Positions 1 to 11,031 of a DNA stretch of 64,000 bases are shown here, in pieces. Position numbers and translations under genes: made by a program. The stretch lies in assembly GCA_033675265.1 (NCBI GenBank), contig JAUJYZ010000971.1, positions 1 to 64,000 of the forward strand, given 5' to 3'. Source of the stretch: Actinostola sp. cb2023 (Eukaryota > Cnidaria > Anthozoa > Actiniaria > Actinostolidae). The notes under the pieces were generated by a model that was not told where the DNA came from, made no database searches, and saw nothing but the letters and a program-made list of their open reading frames with translations. The stretch's first letter is position 1; each line of letters starts with the position of its first letter.

Positions 1-1253
1 ATTGCAGTTTATATTTCTTTACCCATTGGTTCGTATCAGATCGACCTTGTGTGGCTATTCCTGCCACCTTGGTAACTCGGTTCAAATCAACTTGTATCCA
101 CTGACCGACTCGGTTATGTCTTGACGACCATGAACCTGCTTTGCCACGAGGGGGTTTGTAGTTTAAGTCTGCCTTGTGCTGGCGCATGGTTGCCATCCCA
201 CATCGAGGAAGCGGTGATTCTTGCATCAGGAATGGCTCTACTTTGCATCCCAAGGGGTTCAATATTACACAGAACTGTTGAGAAATAACACGAAACGTGT
301 CAACTGACCTCTCAGTCTCTCCAGACTTGAACTAAAACGCTTTGCCATTGCCACTTCTCTACGTTGTACAGAATGCATTTAATTGATTACGATTTCTTGA
401 TTCGTTAGACTTACAGCATTTATGACAGGTCTCATGACAGTACTTCATTCCCCAGGCACTTGTACACTCGTTCTTGTTCTTCAAAGTCTTACAGCATCGC
501 AAAACCTTTTTCTGATCAGACCGTATTTGCAGTAACCAGCTTTGTGCAGCTCGAGGCAGTGAAGGTGATGGAGAACATCGCCGCCACCACGTTTTGCTTC
601 TGAAAATAAAATAGAAAAACATGATCAAGACCCAATTGTGGGAAGACGATCACGTGGTTGTACAGAATGGCAAAATAAAATACTAAATCCAAGCAACATT
701 TTGCACAAATTATAGTATTAAATAATGCGATACAATAGAAAACAATAGAAATAGATGCTACTCAGTATTCATTATGCTCTATATGTCTGGTATCGAATTA
801 TAAATCGTGACTCTCTACTGATATAAATGGCAGATAGCAGTCCGAATGGTTCAAATACTAACTGACATAAAGTTAACTATTAGGTTTGACATCGCCCTAT
901 AGTTGAACAAATAACATATCAAAATCACAATACTTTTAGTCGTTCTGTTAAGTTTTGGACACTTGCAAGAATATATAGATCTTTGCTATATGACTAGAAA
1001 TCTCAAATTGTTACAATACAGATCGACATTGATTCATTTGGTAGCTTACCTTCTGAAACATCGTTGGCGAGATTTAGAAGAGCTGGAATTTCATCCTCTG
1101 AAAGTTAGAAATAAAATTACAATTAGTGATACTCTGTTAGCTGGCAGAGCCGATTGATACTGTGTTTACAGCTCACCTAGCGTGGCGTCCATAGACAGAC
1201 CAGGCACCACCAGTACAGCTAAAAACCACTCCCCAAATCAAGCAGAGTTTCAT
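1..1253 (-). pseudogene. copy A: ShK-ShK-F5/8C secreted protein gene, broken and cut by the window edge
   Basis: Pieces in order on the minus strand are exon 1 (1177-1253, signal peptide), exon 2 (1050-1097, propeptide), a fused exon 3/4 (415-599) and the start of exon 5 (1-274, discoidin domain, continuing off the window). Three lesions are visible against the mirror copy A' at 27,654-29,362. Exon 1 has one extra T in a T run at about 1222-1226, which shifts the signal-peptide frame. About 275 bp are missing at 498/499, joining the first ShK exon to the second out of frame and removing the intron. Exon 5 has one extra base near 162. Whether these are real mutations or assembly errors cannot be told from sequence. 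Confidence 0.85.
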
Positions 1254-1337
1254 CTTGTTGTGCAGCTCGTAGATTCGCGGTGTTCTTCTTCAAACGTTTC
1301 AACAACCTTAGTGTGTGGATGGTAGTCAGTGTAAGAG

Positions 1338-1345
1338 TATTTATA
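1338..1345 (-). promoter_or_regulatory. TATA box of copy A
   Basis: TATAAATA on the minus strand, 84 bp before the ATG at 1253. It lies downstream of the block CCACGATTTGCTTGACACC that precedes the TATA box in the other copies. Confidence 0.7.
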
Positions 1346-1907
1346 GTCTAGAGGTGTCAAGCAAATCGTGGTTCCTCCCACAAGTATGTCAGTAGATAAT
1401 GATTGGATGCCACGCAAATATTTTAATGATTGTTGTCTTTTTAGCCCGTTTATATGTGAGTTACTATCCAGTAACAAACTTGCAATTTGTACAACTTTAC
1501 GATTCATTTGTTAATTCAAGCATTTTCACCAGTATTCAATCGTAGCTTTCGATGTTTTAATTTCTCAACAATGTGTTCATTGAACTCGGTCAACTTACTT
1601 GTATTAATCAGCGTCTTTATTCATTAGTCACAACACAAAACGTACTCAATGAACCCAGTCCAATCATGCAGAGATATGTAGAAAATGATTATTTTAATAT
1701 AGAAATTAAAGGATTGTGTTTTGAGTTTCTTAACCTGTTTTACAAACTAAGTTTCTCCTCGTGACATACCGACCAAACAACGAAAGTCGGAGCGAGAGTC
1801 AACTAAGCTTTAGAACGCAGAGTAGTTTTGATAGTTTTTCCTTTGTTGTTTATAATCAGAATTTTGCTTAATTATCGAAACACTTGATAGCATTGCAATT
1901 ATTAGGT

Positions 1908-2048
1908 ATCGCTGGTTTGCAATCAATCCCTTGAGGTTTAAAATACAAAGATGCAGTGGCCATGTTGGTGACACAAACAAGAGCAGTTAATCAGGAATGC
2001 TATCGGGATCCAACATGGCCGCCATGACGTCACGTGCAAACCAGCAAT
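1908..2048. mobile_element. short inverted-repeat element between A and B
   Basis: About 141 bp with ends reading ATCGCTGGTTTGCA and TGCAAACCAGCAAT. It has an inner inverted pair (CCAACATGGCC and GGCCATGTTGG types) and a CACGTGACGTCATGGCGGCC stretch. The same element sits at the same place in the promoter-side flank of copies B/C, C'/B', A' and D/E, so it was present before the gene array expanded. Confidence 0.65.
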
Positions 2049-2054
2049 ATTTTA

Positions 2055-2720
2055 TTTTGAAAATCGATTACATATGAAGTGAATAGTGGGATGTTTCAGT
2101 GTTTTGTGATTTGAGCTTCGCATTTGCGAGTTATAAAGGTTTGAAATCGTGATATGCTAATAAGCCAAGTCAGAGTTTAAGAATGACCGTGATTCCTGGA
2201 ACCGAATCGGGATAAAATCCAACCGGAAGTTGAGTTTCGCCATACATTTACTGTAAATCTGCTGGAATCATAGGTGAAAATATCAGTTGTTTGCGTGTCT
2301 TAGTTAGATTCTAAGAAAGATTTACCCGACTAAAGGTGAGTGTTTAAGACATAATGCGCCTTTGTGAGCCAATATTTGAGTGTCAGGACAAAAAGAACAC
2401 GATTTTAAATGGTCTTGTTTTGACTGAGTAATGACTGGGATTCGCCCGCCATGACACACTGGAACACTGAAACTTGCCTAATAGTTTTAAATCCACTTGA
2501 ACATTTCCTGATAAACTATAATTTTATCTTTAGATGAGCATTTGTCACTAATCAGCACAAGGGCGTTTTTGTAAAATAAATGTTTCCTTAGTAGACGTCA
2601 TCAAATTTGCATATTTGCAACCTTCTGTAACTCTTAAACGCAAGGTTCAAATCACAAAATACTGAACCCACCAACTATTCAGCATATATTGAATACGTTT
2701 TTTAAAACAATCCTGCACTT
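2055..2720. repeat. inverted repeat pair with GTGATTTGAGCTTCGCATTT block
   Basis: The block at about 2085-2150 (GTTTTGTGATTTGAGCTTCG followed by GCATTTGCGAGTTATAAAGG) recurs in reverse orientation at about 2620-2715. A related block lies at 11,903-11,960. I see no coding potential. The mirror copy is at about 26,190-26,850. Confidence 0.6.
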
Positions 2721-2824
2721 TGTACTTTAACACTCGGCATGTGTCTAATGAGTTATGGATATTCGCGGGAGGATGCTAAGCACGAGAGAAGCGTAAGCCA
2801 GAAGCACGAGCAAGGGAACAATGC

Positions 2825-3118
2825 AGAAACTGGGATTCCTGTGGTAATGACGTTTTGATACGGTTTTGGTAAAAGCACGCTCGGGCTCATCGTTAAATTG
2901 GGGTGCCTGTGGTTAACGCTGACGTTTTTAGTTTAGTCGCGCGGGCTCATCAATTTCTGACCAACTGAAAATGACTAAATAAAGTCACTTTCCAGTACCA
3001 AATTCAAAATGACTGTTGTAAATATGAGCTAAGCGACCACGCATAAATGAGCATGCGCGCGCTTTTGCCGAAAATAATCGCCAAAACGTCAGTGCCACTG
3101 GAAGCTCAGTTTCTGCCA
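2825..3118. repeat. triple repeat with CCTGTGGT motif
   Basis: A roughly 65-bp block starting AAACTGGGATTCCTGTGGTA and ending CTCGGGCTCATCG is at 2827-2895. A diverged direct copy follows at 2893-2960, and an inverted copy is at 3045-3118. Each contains a CCTGTGGT or CCACTGG core next to GACGTTTT. The mirror copy is at about 25,795-26,085. Confidence 0.6.
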
Positions 3119-3460
3119 TTTGTACTGTTTCACGGTTTTAGTGTTTTCACTCTATACAGGGCGGTTATATAGAAGTTGGACTGTATTATTATCATTATCA
3201 AGTATTTTCGTTCGTTGACTTCCTTGTGCAGGGGATACAATAAACGGACACACTTTTTAATGAATCTTGTATATACTTTATTTGCTATTGTAGTTCATAA
3301 GTCGTATTGAAATGTCTTGTCTTTTCTGGCTACGTCACGTGGATTGACGCACTGGCTTGGCCGTTAGCGACCTGAGGAATAATAAATCAGTAGAAAGAAT
3401 GGTTGGTTAATAAGAAGGTCGATCATTCGGTCAGTTCATTCATTGAAGTTAATACTCACC

Positions 3461-5237
3461 TTATTTGCATCCATAGAGCTCCATCCTCAGAGACATGTGG
3501 CCTTGCCATACCTGGGGTAACACCCTGATGTACCTGGCAATGATGGGTTTGTAAAGATTATGCTTGACAACCGAGTTTCTGTCCTTATTTGCTGTAAACA
3601 CCTTGCCTCCCTCGTAGTTGTGAAAGGTTTTACCGTCCGAGCTGTATTGCAGTTTATATTTCTTTACCCATTGGTTGGCATTAGATCGACCTTGTGTGGC
3701 TATTCCTGCCACCTTGGTAACTCGCTTCAAATCAACTTGTATCCACTGACCGACTCGGTTATGTCTTGACGACCATGAACCTGCTTTTCCACGAGGGGGT
3801 TTGTAGTTAAGTCTGCCTTGTGCTGGCGCATGGTTGCCATCCCACATCGAGGAAGCGGTGATTCTTGCATCAGGAATGGCTCTACTTTGCATCCCAAGGG
3901 GTTCAATATTGCACAGAACTGTTGACAAATAACACGAAGCATGTCAACTGACCTTGCGTCTCTCCCGACTTGAACTAAAACGCTCCGCTTTTCTACGTTG
4001 TACAGAATGCATTTAATTGATTACGATTTCTTGATTCGTTTGACTTACAGCACTTGTGACAGGTCTCATGGCAGTACTTCATTCCCCAGGCACTTGCACA
4101 CTCGTTCTTGTTCTTCAAAGTCTTACAGCATCCCTGGGCCAAGACGTCAGAGCAGGCTACCAACAAAATAAAAAACGGAAACAAAATGTTTAACAAAATA
4201 CCACGTGATGCATACCAGTGTCTGATAAAACAAATACCTAACATGCTCAGATAAATTCCATTTAATTGTCTTGGTTCTATAACGTGAGATCATCCACCTT
4301 TACAAGTATTAAAACTAGTACCTGGTGTTTATACTAGTGTGTAAGATAAAATAGTACGAAAGTTATAACAACGTTTTTCAGTAAAACAAATGTAAGCCCA
4401 AATTAAATGGGGCATAAGACTACTTACAGCATGTTTTCTGGCAAAACTTGTTTCTGATCAGACCGTATTTGCAGTAACCAGCTTTGTGCAGCTCGAGGCA
4501 GTGAAGGTGATGGAGTACATCGCCGCCGCCACGTTTCGCTTCTGAAAATAAAATAGAAAAACATGATTGATTCACTGGTTGGCTCAAAGAGAAGATCAAG
4601 ACCCAATTCTGTGGGAATACGATCACGTGGTTGTACAGGATGGCAAAATATAATACTAAATCCAAGCAACATTTTGCATAAATTAGTACTAAATAATGCG
4701 ATACAATAGAAAACAATGCAATAGAAATTGATACTATTTAGTACTAAAATATACTACTCAGTATTAATTTGTGCTCTATGTATTTGGTATCTAAAACATG
4801 ACTCCCTGGATACGTTGAAAATTGCAGAAAGCAGTCCTAATGGTTCAAATACTAACTGACATCAAGTTAACTATTAGGTTGGCCAACGCCCTATTTTAAC
4901 CTATAACACATCAAAATCACAATACTTTTAGTCGTTCTGTTCAGTTTTGGACACTTGCAAGAATATATAGATCTTTGCTACTAGAAATATCATGAATGGT
5001 TACAATACAGACCGACATAGATTCATTTCTTACCTTTTGAAACATCATTGACGAGCTTTAGAAGAGCTGGAAGTTCATCCTCTGAAAGTTAGAAATAAAA
5101 TTACAATTAATGATACTCTGTTAGGCAGACCCGGCGATTGATACTGTTGTTTACAGCTCACCTAGCGTGGCGTCCATAGACAGACCAGGAATCACCAGTA
5201 CAGCTAAAATCACTCCCCAAATCAAGCAGAGTTTCAT
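3461..5237 (-). CDS. copy B: secreted ShK-ShK-F5/8C protein, intact
   Basis: Coding exons on the minus strand are 5162-5237, 5034-5081, 4428-4541, 4049-4156 and 3461-3918 (804 nt, 267 codons). All borders are GT..AG and all junctions phase 1. Exon 1 encodes a signal peptide starting MKLCLIWGV. Exon 2 is an acidic propeptide. Exon 3 starts with a Lys-Arg processing site, then a ShK-like domain with five cysteines. Exon 4 is a fuller ShK domain (C-S-D ... W ... C-x3-C-x2-C). Exon 5 is a roughly 143-residue discoidin (F5/8C) fold with the VGQWIQVDL strand and the terminal LYGC. A further intron follows the stop in the 3' UTR, with a UTR exon near 3240-3375. Likely a secreted, carbohydrate- or membrane-binding protein; the target is unknown. 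ShK domains occur in toxins but also in many non-toxin proteins. Confidence 0.87.
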
Positions 5238-5321
5238 CTTGTTATGCAGCTCGTAGATTCGCGGTGTTCTTCTTCAAACGTTTCAACAACCTTAGTGTGT
5301 GGTTGGTAGTCAGTGTAAGCG

Positions 5322-5329
5322 TATTTATA
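5322..5329 (-). promoter_or_regulatory. TATA box of copy B
   Basis: TATAAATA on the minus strand 84 bp before the ATG at 5237. B carries an extra TA here (CTATATAAATA) that the mirror copy B' lacks. Confidence 0.7.
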
Positions 5330-5880
5330 TAGTCTAGAGGTGTCAAGCAAATCGTGGTTCCTCCCACAGTATGCCAGTAGATAATGATTGGATGCCACGC
5401 AATCACCTTAATGCCGTTCATATGTGAGTTACTATCCAGTAACAAACTTGCAATTTGTACAACTTCACGATTCATTTAAGTGTTAATTCAAGCATTTTCA
5501 CCAGTATTCAATCGTAGCTTTCGATGTTTTGATTTCTCGACAATGTGTTTATTGAACTCGGTCAACTTACTTGTGTTAATCAGCGTCTTTATTCATTAAA
5601 TACAACACAAAAACGTACTCAACGAACCCAGTCCAATCATGCAGAGGTATGTAGAAACTGATCCTTTAATATAGAAAGGATTGCGTTTTGAATTTCTTAA
5701 CCTGTTTTACAAACTAATTTCCCCCCCATGCATATGACATACCGACCAAACAACGCAAGTCGGAGCGAGAGTAAACTAAGCTTTAGAACGCAGAGTAGTT
5801 TTGATAGTTTTTCCTTTGTTGTTTATAATAAGAATTTTGCGTAATTATCGAAACACTTGATAGCATTCCAATTATTAAGA

Positions 5881-6029
5881 ATCGCTGGTTTACAATCAAT
5901 CCCTTGAGGTTTAAAGTACAAAGATGCAGTGGCCATGTTGGTGAAACAAACAAGAGAAGCTAATATAAGAAGGAATGCTTTGTTCGTGAGCCAACATGGC
6001 CGCCATGACGTCACGTGCAAACCAGCAAT
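5881..6029. mobile_element. short inverted-repeat element in the B/C spacer
   Basis: Same element as at 1908-2048, with ends ATCGCTGGTTTACA and TGCAAACCAGCAAT. It includes a chance open frame that should not be taken as a gene. Confidence 0.6.
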
Positions 6030-6606
6030 ACCGTTAATGGGCTACTGAGCAAGTACCAAATATACTTCTCAACACCAGCATGTTCGTAATGTGACTTTCG
6101 CTACGAATTTCGTTTACTCTCGCTACGACTTTCGTTGTTTAGAGGGTATGTCAAGAGGGAAAACTTAGTTTATAAAACGTTAACAGGTTAATAAGTTCAA
6201 AACAATCCTTTTTATAAAAGAAACATTGTCTACATATTTCTGCATGATTGGACTGGGTTCACTGAGTACGTTTTGTGTTGTGACTAATGAATAAAAACGA
6301 TCGACGATGCTGATTAATACTGATGTTGACCAAGTTCAGTGAACACATCAATTGTCAAGACATAGAAATCAAAATATCGAAACATATGATTGAATACTGC
6401 ACGGTGAAAATGCTTGAATTAACAAATGAATCGTGATCATGAAGTTGAAGAAATTGCAAGTTTGTTACTGGATAATAACTCACATTTATTATTACATATG
6501 AACGGGCTAAAAAGACAACAATCATTAAAGTATTTGTAATAGTATCCGGCTGGCATATACTGTGGAAGGAGCCACGATTTGCTTGACACCGGGCCTCTCA
6601 GTAGAC

Positions 6607-6614
6607 TATAAATA
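6607..6614 (+). promoter_or_regulatory. TATA box of copy C
   Basis: TATAAATA, 76 bp before the ATG at 6691. The upstream block CCACGATTTGCTTGACACC is shared with the other copies. Confidence 0.7.
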
Positions 6615-6690
6615 CCCTTACACTGATTACACTAAGGTTGTTGAAACGTTCAAGAAGACGAATACGAACCGACGCGAACTGCACAACAAG

Positions 6691-8753
6691 ATGAAACTCT
6701 GCTTGATTTGGGGAGTGTTGGCTGTACTGGTGGTGCCTAGTCTGTCTATGGACGCCACGCTAGGTGAGCTGTAATTAAACACAGTATCAAATCGGCTCTG
6801 GATAACAGAGTATCATTAATTGTAATTTTATTTCTAACTTTTAGAGACTGATGAAATGCCAGCTCTTCTAAAGCTCCTCAACGAAGTGTCAGAAGGTAAG
6901 CTGCTAAATGAATCAATGTCGATCTGCATGTATTGTCAGTAACAATTTGAAATTTCTAGTTCCAAGAATCAATTCTTGTGTCCAAGTTTTTCAAAAATGA
7001 ACAGAACGAATAAAAGTATGGTGATTTTAATGTACTAAATAGTGAGATCAGTTGCTATTGCTTTCCATTGTTTCATTAGTGCTATTTTAGTCATGCAAAA
7101 TGTTGCTAGGATTTAGTATTTGATTTTGGCGTGTTTATGATTCAACTGTGGGGCGTGGCGTTGAGCGACAGCACGAAATCAGTCATTGTAACGGTACAGT
7201 GTTTCAAGCTCGCAAATATTCGGATCGTTCATTAAATTTGTGCATACAGAAGAAACCACTTTTAAGAGCACGCTGGAATCAGCGAATTAGGCAGCTAGCG
7301 TCACACGCGTAGCTCGAGATTGAACGAGTGTGAACTGACTGTAGCTAACAGAGTATCGTAACATTGTAATTTTATTTCAAACTCTTAGAGCATGACATTC
7401 CATCTCTTCTAAAGCTCCCCAACGATGTTTCAGGAGGTAAGCTACTAAATGAATCGATATCAATCTATAGTTTGTCTGGCGTACTGCAGCTCTACGGCGC
7501 TAATCGCCATATGGGCTCGCTTCATACGTAGAAGTACTAATCACAATGCATATTTATACCAGTCTATTGGGTCTTGATTTTCTCTTTGAACCGACCAGTG
7601 CATGAACCATGTTTTTCTATTTTATTTTCAGAAGCGAAACGTGGTGGCGGCGATGTTCTCCATCACCTTCACTGCCTCGAGCTGCACAAAGCTGGTTACT
7701 GCAAATACGGTCTGATCAAAAACAAGTTTTGCAAGAAAACATGCTGTAAGTAGTCTTATGCCCCTTTTTGACACTGAGGCTTAAACATGTTTTAAAGTAT
7801 AAATACCAGTAGTATAGTTAAGGACTTGTAAAGTCAGAAGCTCTTACGTTATAGAAGCAAAATAATTGCTTATTAACTGACCATGTTTAGGAGTTTGTTT
7901 TATGTGAATCACTGGAATGCATCACGTGATATTTGGTTTTGTTCACAGCCTGCTCTGACGTGTTGGCACAAGGATGCTGTAAAACTTTGAAGAACAAGAA
8001 CGAGTGTGCAAGTGCCTGGGGAATGAAGTACTGCTATGAGACCTGCCAGAAGTGCTGTAAGTCTAACGATTCAAGCAATAAATTACATCAGTTCTATACT
8101 CGGTTCTCAGGCAAAGGGGTGTACACACCATAATTTAGGGTGGGGTGTGCCACCTGCATCTTTGGATCAAATTAGGAAAATCTCCAGGATGCAGTATTGT
8201 AGTTTTTCGTTCAACTTGATTGACAAGAATTTTAGTTCCAGTCGGGAGAGATGCATGCGAGGTTAGTTGAGATGTTTTCGTGTTATTTCTCAATAGTTCT
8301 GTGCAATATTGAACCCCTTGGGATGCAAAGTAAAGCCATTCCTGATGCAAGAATCACCGCTTCCTCGATGTGGGATGGCAACCATGCGCCAGCACAAGGC
8401 AGACTTAACTACAAACCCCCTCGTGGCAAAGCAGGTTCATGGTCGTCAAGACATAACCGAGTCGGTCAGTGGATACAAGTTGATTTGAACCGAGTTACAA
8501 GGTGGCAGGAATAGCCACACAAGGTCGATCTAATGCCAACCAATGGGTAAAGCAATATAAACTGCAATACAGCTCGGACGGTAAAACCTTTAACAACTAC
8601 GAGGGAGGCAAGGTGTTTACAGCAAATAAGGACAGAAACTCAGTTGTCAAGCATAATCTTTACCACCCCATCATTGCCAGGTACATCAGGGTGTTACCCC
8701 AGGCATGGCAAGGCCACATGTCTCTGAGGATGGAGCTCTATGGATGCAAATAA
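6691..8753 (+). pseudogene. copy C: ShK-ShK-F5/8C gene with a 1-bp deletion in the discoidin exon
   Basis: Exons are 6691-6763 (signal peptide), 6845-6895 (propeptide), 7389-7436 (second, duplicated propeptide exon), 7632-7745 (ShK-like), 7949-8056 (ShK) and 8297-8753 (discoidin). Exon 6 is 457 nt instead of 458. One C is missing near 8500, where the other copies read GTTACCAAGG and this one GTTACAAGG. The break falls about halfway through the discoidin domain, just after the VDLNRVT strand. The mirror copy C' (20,157-22,217) is intact. An AATAAA lies near 8930. The lesion is a loss in a two-base run and could be a sequencing error. Confidence 0.85.
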
Positions 8754-9255
8754 GGTGCGTATTAAATGCAATGACTGACTGACCTGAATGACCGTCTTAT
8801 TAACTATCCATTCTTTCTACTGATTTATTATTCCTCAGGTCGCTAACGGCCAAGTCAGTGCGTGATTCCAAGTAGACATTTCAATACGACTTAATGATTG
8901 TAAACAACTTACAAAAACAAATAAAAGCTTTACATGAAATTAAATGTGTCCGTTTATTCTATACCCTGCACAAGGAAGTCAACGAACGAAAATACGATGT
9001 GATTGTGTAAAACGACGCCATTGTTTGAATGATGTACATAACAGCAATATCAATAAAACAATTAGTGTAGAATTAGTGTAGACATCGGCAAGAATATAAT
9101 CCTGCGTATAGTATTTACCAAATCAGTGGATAGCAATTGTGGCGCGTTTTCATTGGCTCCCGTAACTCTGAATATACTTTCACTTTTTTGGGACGATTTA
9201 AAATGCGTCTCGTCTCGTTTTGCTACAGCTACAGCTACATTTAATTTTTATCCAA

Positions 9256-9287
<32 letters not shown>

Positions 9288-9296
9288 TTCAGTGTC
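8754..9296. other. 3' flank of copy C
   Basis: Holds a 3' UTR intron (donor just after the stop, acceptor near 8838), an AATAAA near 8930, and the block that follows every copy of the gene (CGTTTATTC ... CTGCACAAGGAAGTCAACG, about 8949-8995). The rest, to 9296, has no recognisable gene. Confidence 0.6.
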
Positions 9297-9378
9297 GGTG
9301 AGTAGTGGTGAATATCTACCTTGCTGCTCGAGGACACGTGGATCTGTAAATATCCACCACTACTCACCTCCACTTTGG
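9297..9378. mobile_element. hairpin element GTGAGTAGTGGTGAATAT
   Basis: About 80-bp imperfect palindrome. GGTGAGTAGTGGTGAATATC pairs with GATATTTACA...CACCACTACTCACC across a TGCTGCTCGAGG centre. It looks like a short non-autonomous foldback repeat. The mirror copy is near 19,540-19,615. Confidence 0.6.
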
Positions 9379-9764
9379 GGAATAATTATTCATTATCCCT
9401 CTGCATGGATGCTCTAACCAAACCAACCAGAAGATCATGCAAGACGCATGTACTCTGAGTATTTCCGTGCTGTTTTTGATAGAACCAATATATATATAAA
9501 TTCAGTTTTGTCCCGCGTACTCTAATTAATTAATTAACTGGAATGATTTGCCTCTGCCTGCGATCGAATGAAAGAACAAACTGTGGAGAAGACTTCAAGT
9601 GCTGCAACTAGCTGATGAAATATTTGGCTTAATTGCTATGAACTGTGGTTGTGATTTAATTTACGATAGTCAGCTCGGTATGTGCTCTTGGTCACTGTAA
9701 AAAAGTTAGCTTCGTAACTTTTCGTTTGCGAAAATTGATAGATTTTGATAAAAACATAAATTCA

Positions 9765-10060
9765 AGATAACAATAATAAGTCAATACTTATATTGCGCAT
9801 TTCACTGCGTACATTGTCTCTATGCGCTTTACAGACCGATGGAGGACTTTTCGGGCTGCATATGATAGGCGCCCATATGGCAGCCGAGCAGCTTACAACC
9901 ATGAGAAGTGCTTTAGCAAATATAATTTTAGTCATTAATGTCAGGAAGAATACGATAGTCTGGAAATTTTTAGCCATCCGGACACAGCCTATCAGGAACC
10001 CATGACCCGTTTCCCCAGACCTAACTAACCTTGCCACGTACTATCTATTCCAGGGAGAAT
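9765..10060 (-). repeat. LINE/SINE-like 3' tail
   Basis: Read on the minus strand, this ends GTAAAGCGCATAGAGAC...AATGCGCAATATAAG then a TTATTATTG tail, the form of L2/CR1-type retroposon ends seen elsewhere in the window at 30.15, 35.1 and 48.9 kb. It contains a 91-codon open frame with no recognisable domain. The mirror copy is at 18,850-19,148. Confidence 0.55.
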
Positions 10061-10349
10061 GAGATTCACCTTTGATCAAATACTACAATTCATTTGCGTG
10101 CATAAACAGAAAAAAGAAATTTAGGAAAATCGAATTTAATGATTGCTTTTTGAAGGAAGGTTACCTACCATTTATATTACCCTAGCCGCCCTAAATTATC
10201 AAGGATTTAGAGGGCATAAATCACTCACAATTTCTATGTAGATTCTAAGAAAACCATTTGTACAGTCAGGAAAACAGAGGGCCGAGGGCTTTATAGGATA
10301 TTTATGCCCGCAAGTGACGTCAATATGAATGCGAATTATGGTTTATGCA

Positions 10350-11031
10350 AATAGACCAAATCGGCTAACACAATGTTGTACCCAATTCAGATCTTTTGGG
10401 AATACGGTTCTTTGTCTGTTGTATTTCGATTTCAATCAGGGGCGGATCCAGGTTTTTGTCAAACAGGGGGTTGTGTTGCGCCGTTGTGTTGTGTGAGCGG
10501 CAAAGCCGCGAACTACTAGGGGGGTGTGGGGGCTTCCCCCCCAGAAAATTTTGAAATCTACAAGCTCTAAAATGCAAATTTTTAAAGATCTGGAGTTGTT
10601 TTATTAACACAACAAAACTCAATTTTCAGTAAAATTTTGAGTTTATTGGACATCCAACAAAGATGCTTGGAAGAATCTTCTTGGGTGAGTTTACAAGTAT
10701 GAAGGCTTCACATACGTTTTTGACGCTAAAAATGGCAGGTTCTTTCTGTTATCAGTCAAACCGGCCTCGAAGTCGAACGGTCGTGTAAACAGTATGAATG
10801 AATTATATTATTCTTACGAGGGAGAGAGCTGAAAGTGCAAGAGAGACCTACGGACAGAGGTATTAAAAAAATATCCATAGGGGGGGTTGCAACCCCCAGA
10901 ACCCTCCCCCTGGATCCGCCCCTGTCAATAGACCATTGACATGGAAATGTTTGGAACAAAAAGCTCTTATTCCCAAAGGTTTTGAATTGGGGTAAAGAAT
11001 GTAAACATTGCATTAGCCGAATTGGTCTATT
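10350..11031. mobile_element. outer inverted-repeat element, disrupted by another
   Basis: The left end AATAGACCAAATCGGCTAAC and the right end (reverse complement AATAGACCAATTCGGCTAAT) form inverted repeats of about 60 bp that also share CCCAATTCA and TTTGGGAATA. The middle is occupied by the 488-bp element at 10,437-10,924. No ORF. The mirror copy is at 17,875-18,558. Confidence 0.75.
10437..10924. mobile_element. hAT-like non-autonomous element nested in the outer element
   Basis: Ends are CAGGGGCGGATCCAGG and CCTGGATCCGCCCCTG, a widespread type of terminal repeat. TCAAT is duplicated on both sides (10,432-10,436 and 10,925-10,929), so the boundaries are firm. The family assignment from the ends is tentative: five bases is short for hAT, which normally gives eight. 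The mirror copy is at 17,982-18,471. Confidence 0.75.

Larger units (their letters stand above)
5238..6690. promoter_or_regulatory. divergent promoter region shared by B and C
   Basis: B and C start 1.45 kb apart and point away from each other. The region is itself a diverged inverted duplication: blocks such as GTGAAAATGCTTGAATTAAC and GCAAGTTTGTTACTGGATA occur on both sides of a centre near 6.04 kb, in opposite orientation. TATA boxes lie at 5322-5329 (minus) and 6607-6614 (plus). A short inverted-repeat element is at 5881-6029. A matching layout lies between C' and B' and between D and E. Confidence 0.75.

Noticed and set aside
5823..6020. Small gene starting MHVTSWRPCW, present in three places
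   Set aside because: The frame lies over the short inverted-repeat element; it is kept only because the host blocks are recent copies, and the A/A' version of the element lacks it.
9762..10037. 91-codon open frame on the minus strand (and its mirror)
   Set aside because: It covers a retroposon-like tail, has no domain, and an equally long frame exists on the other strand.
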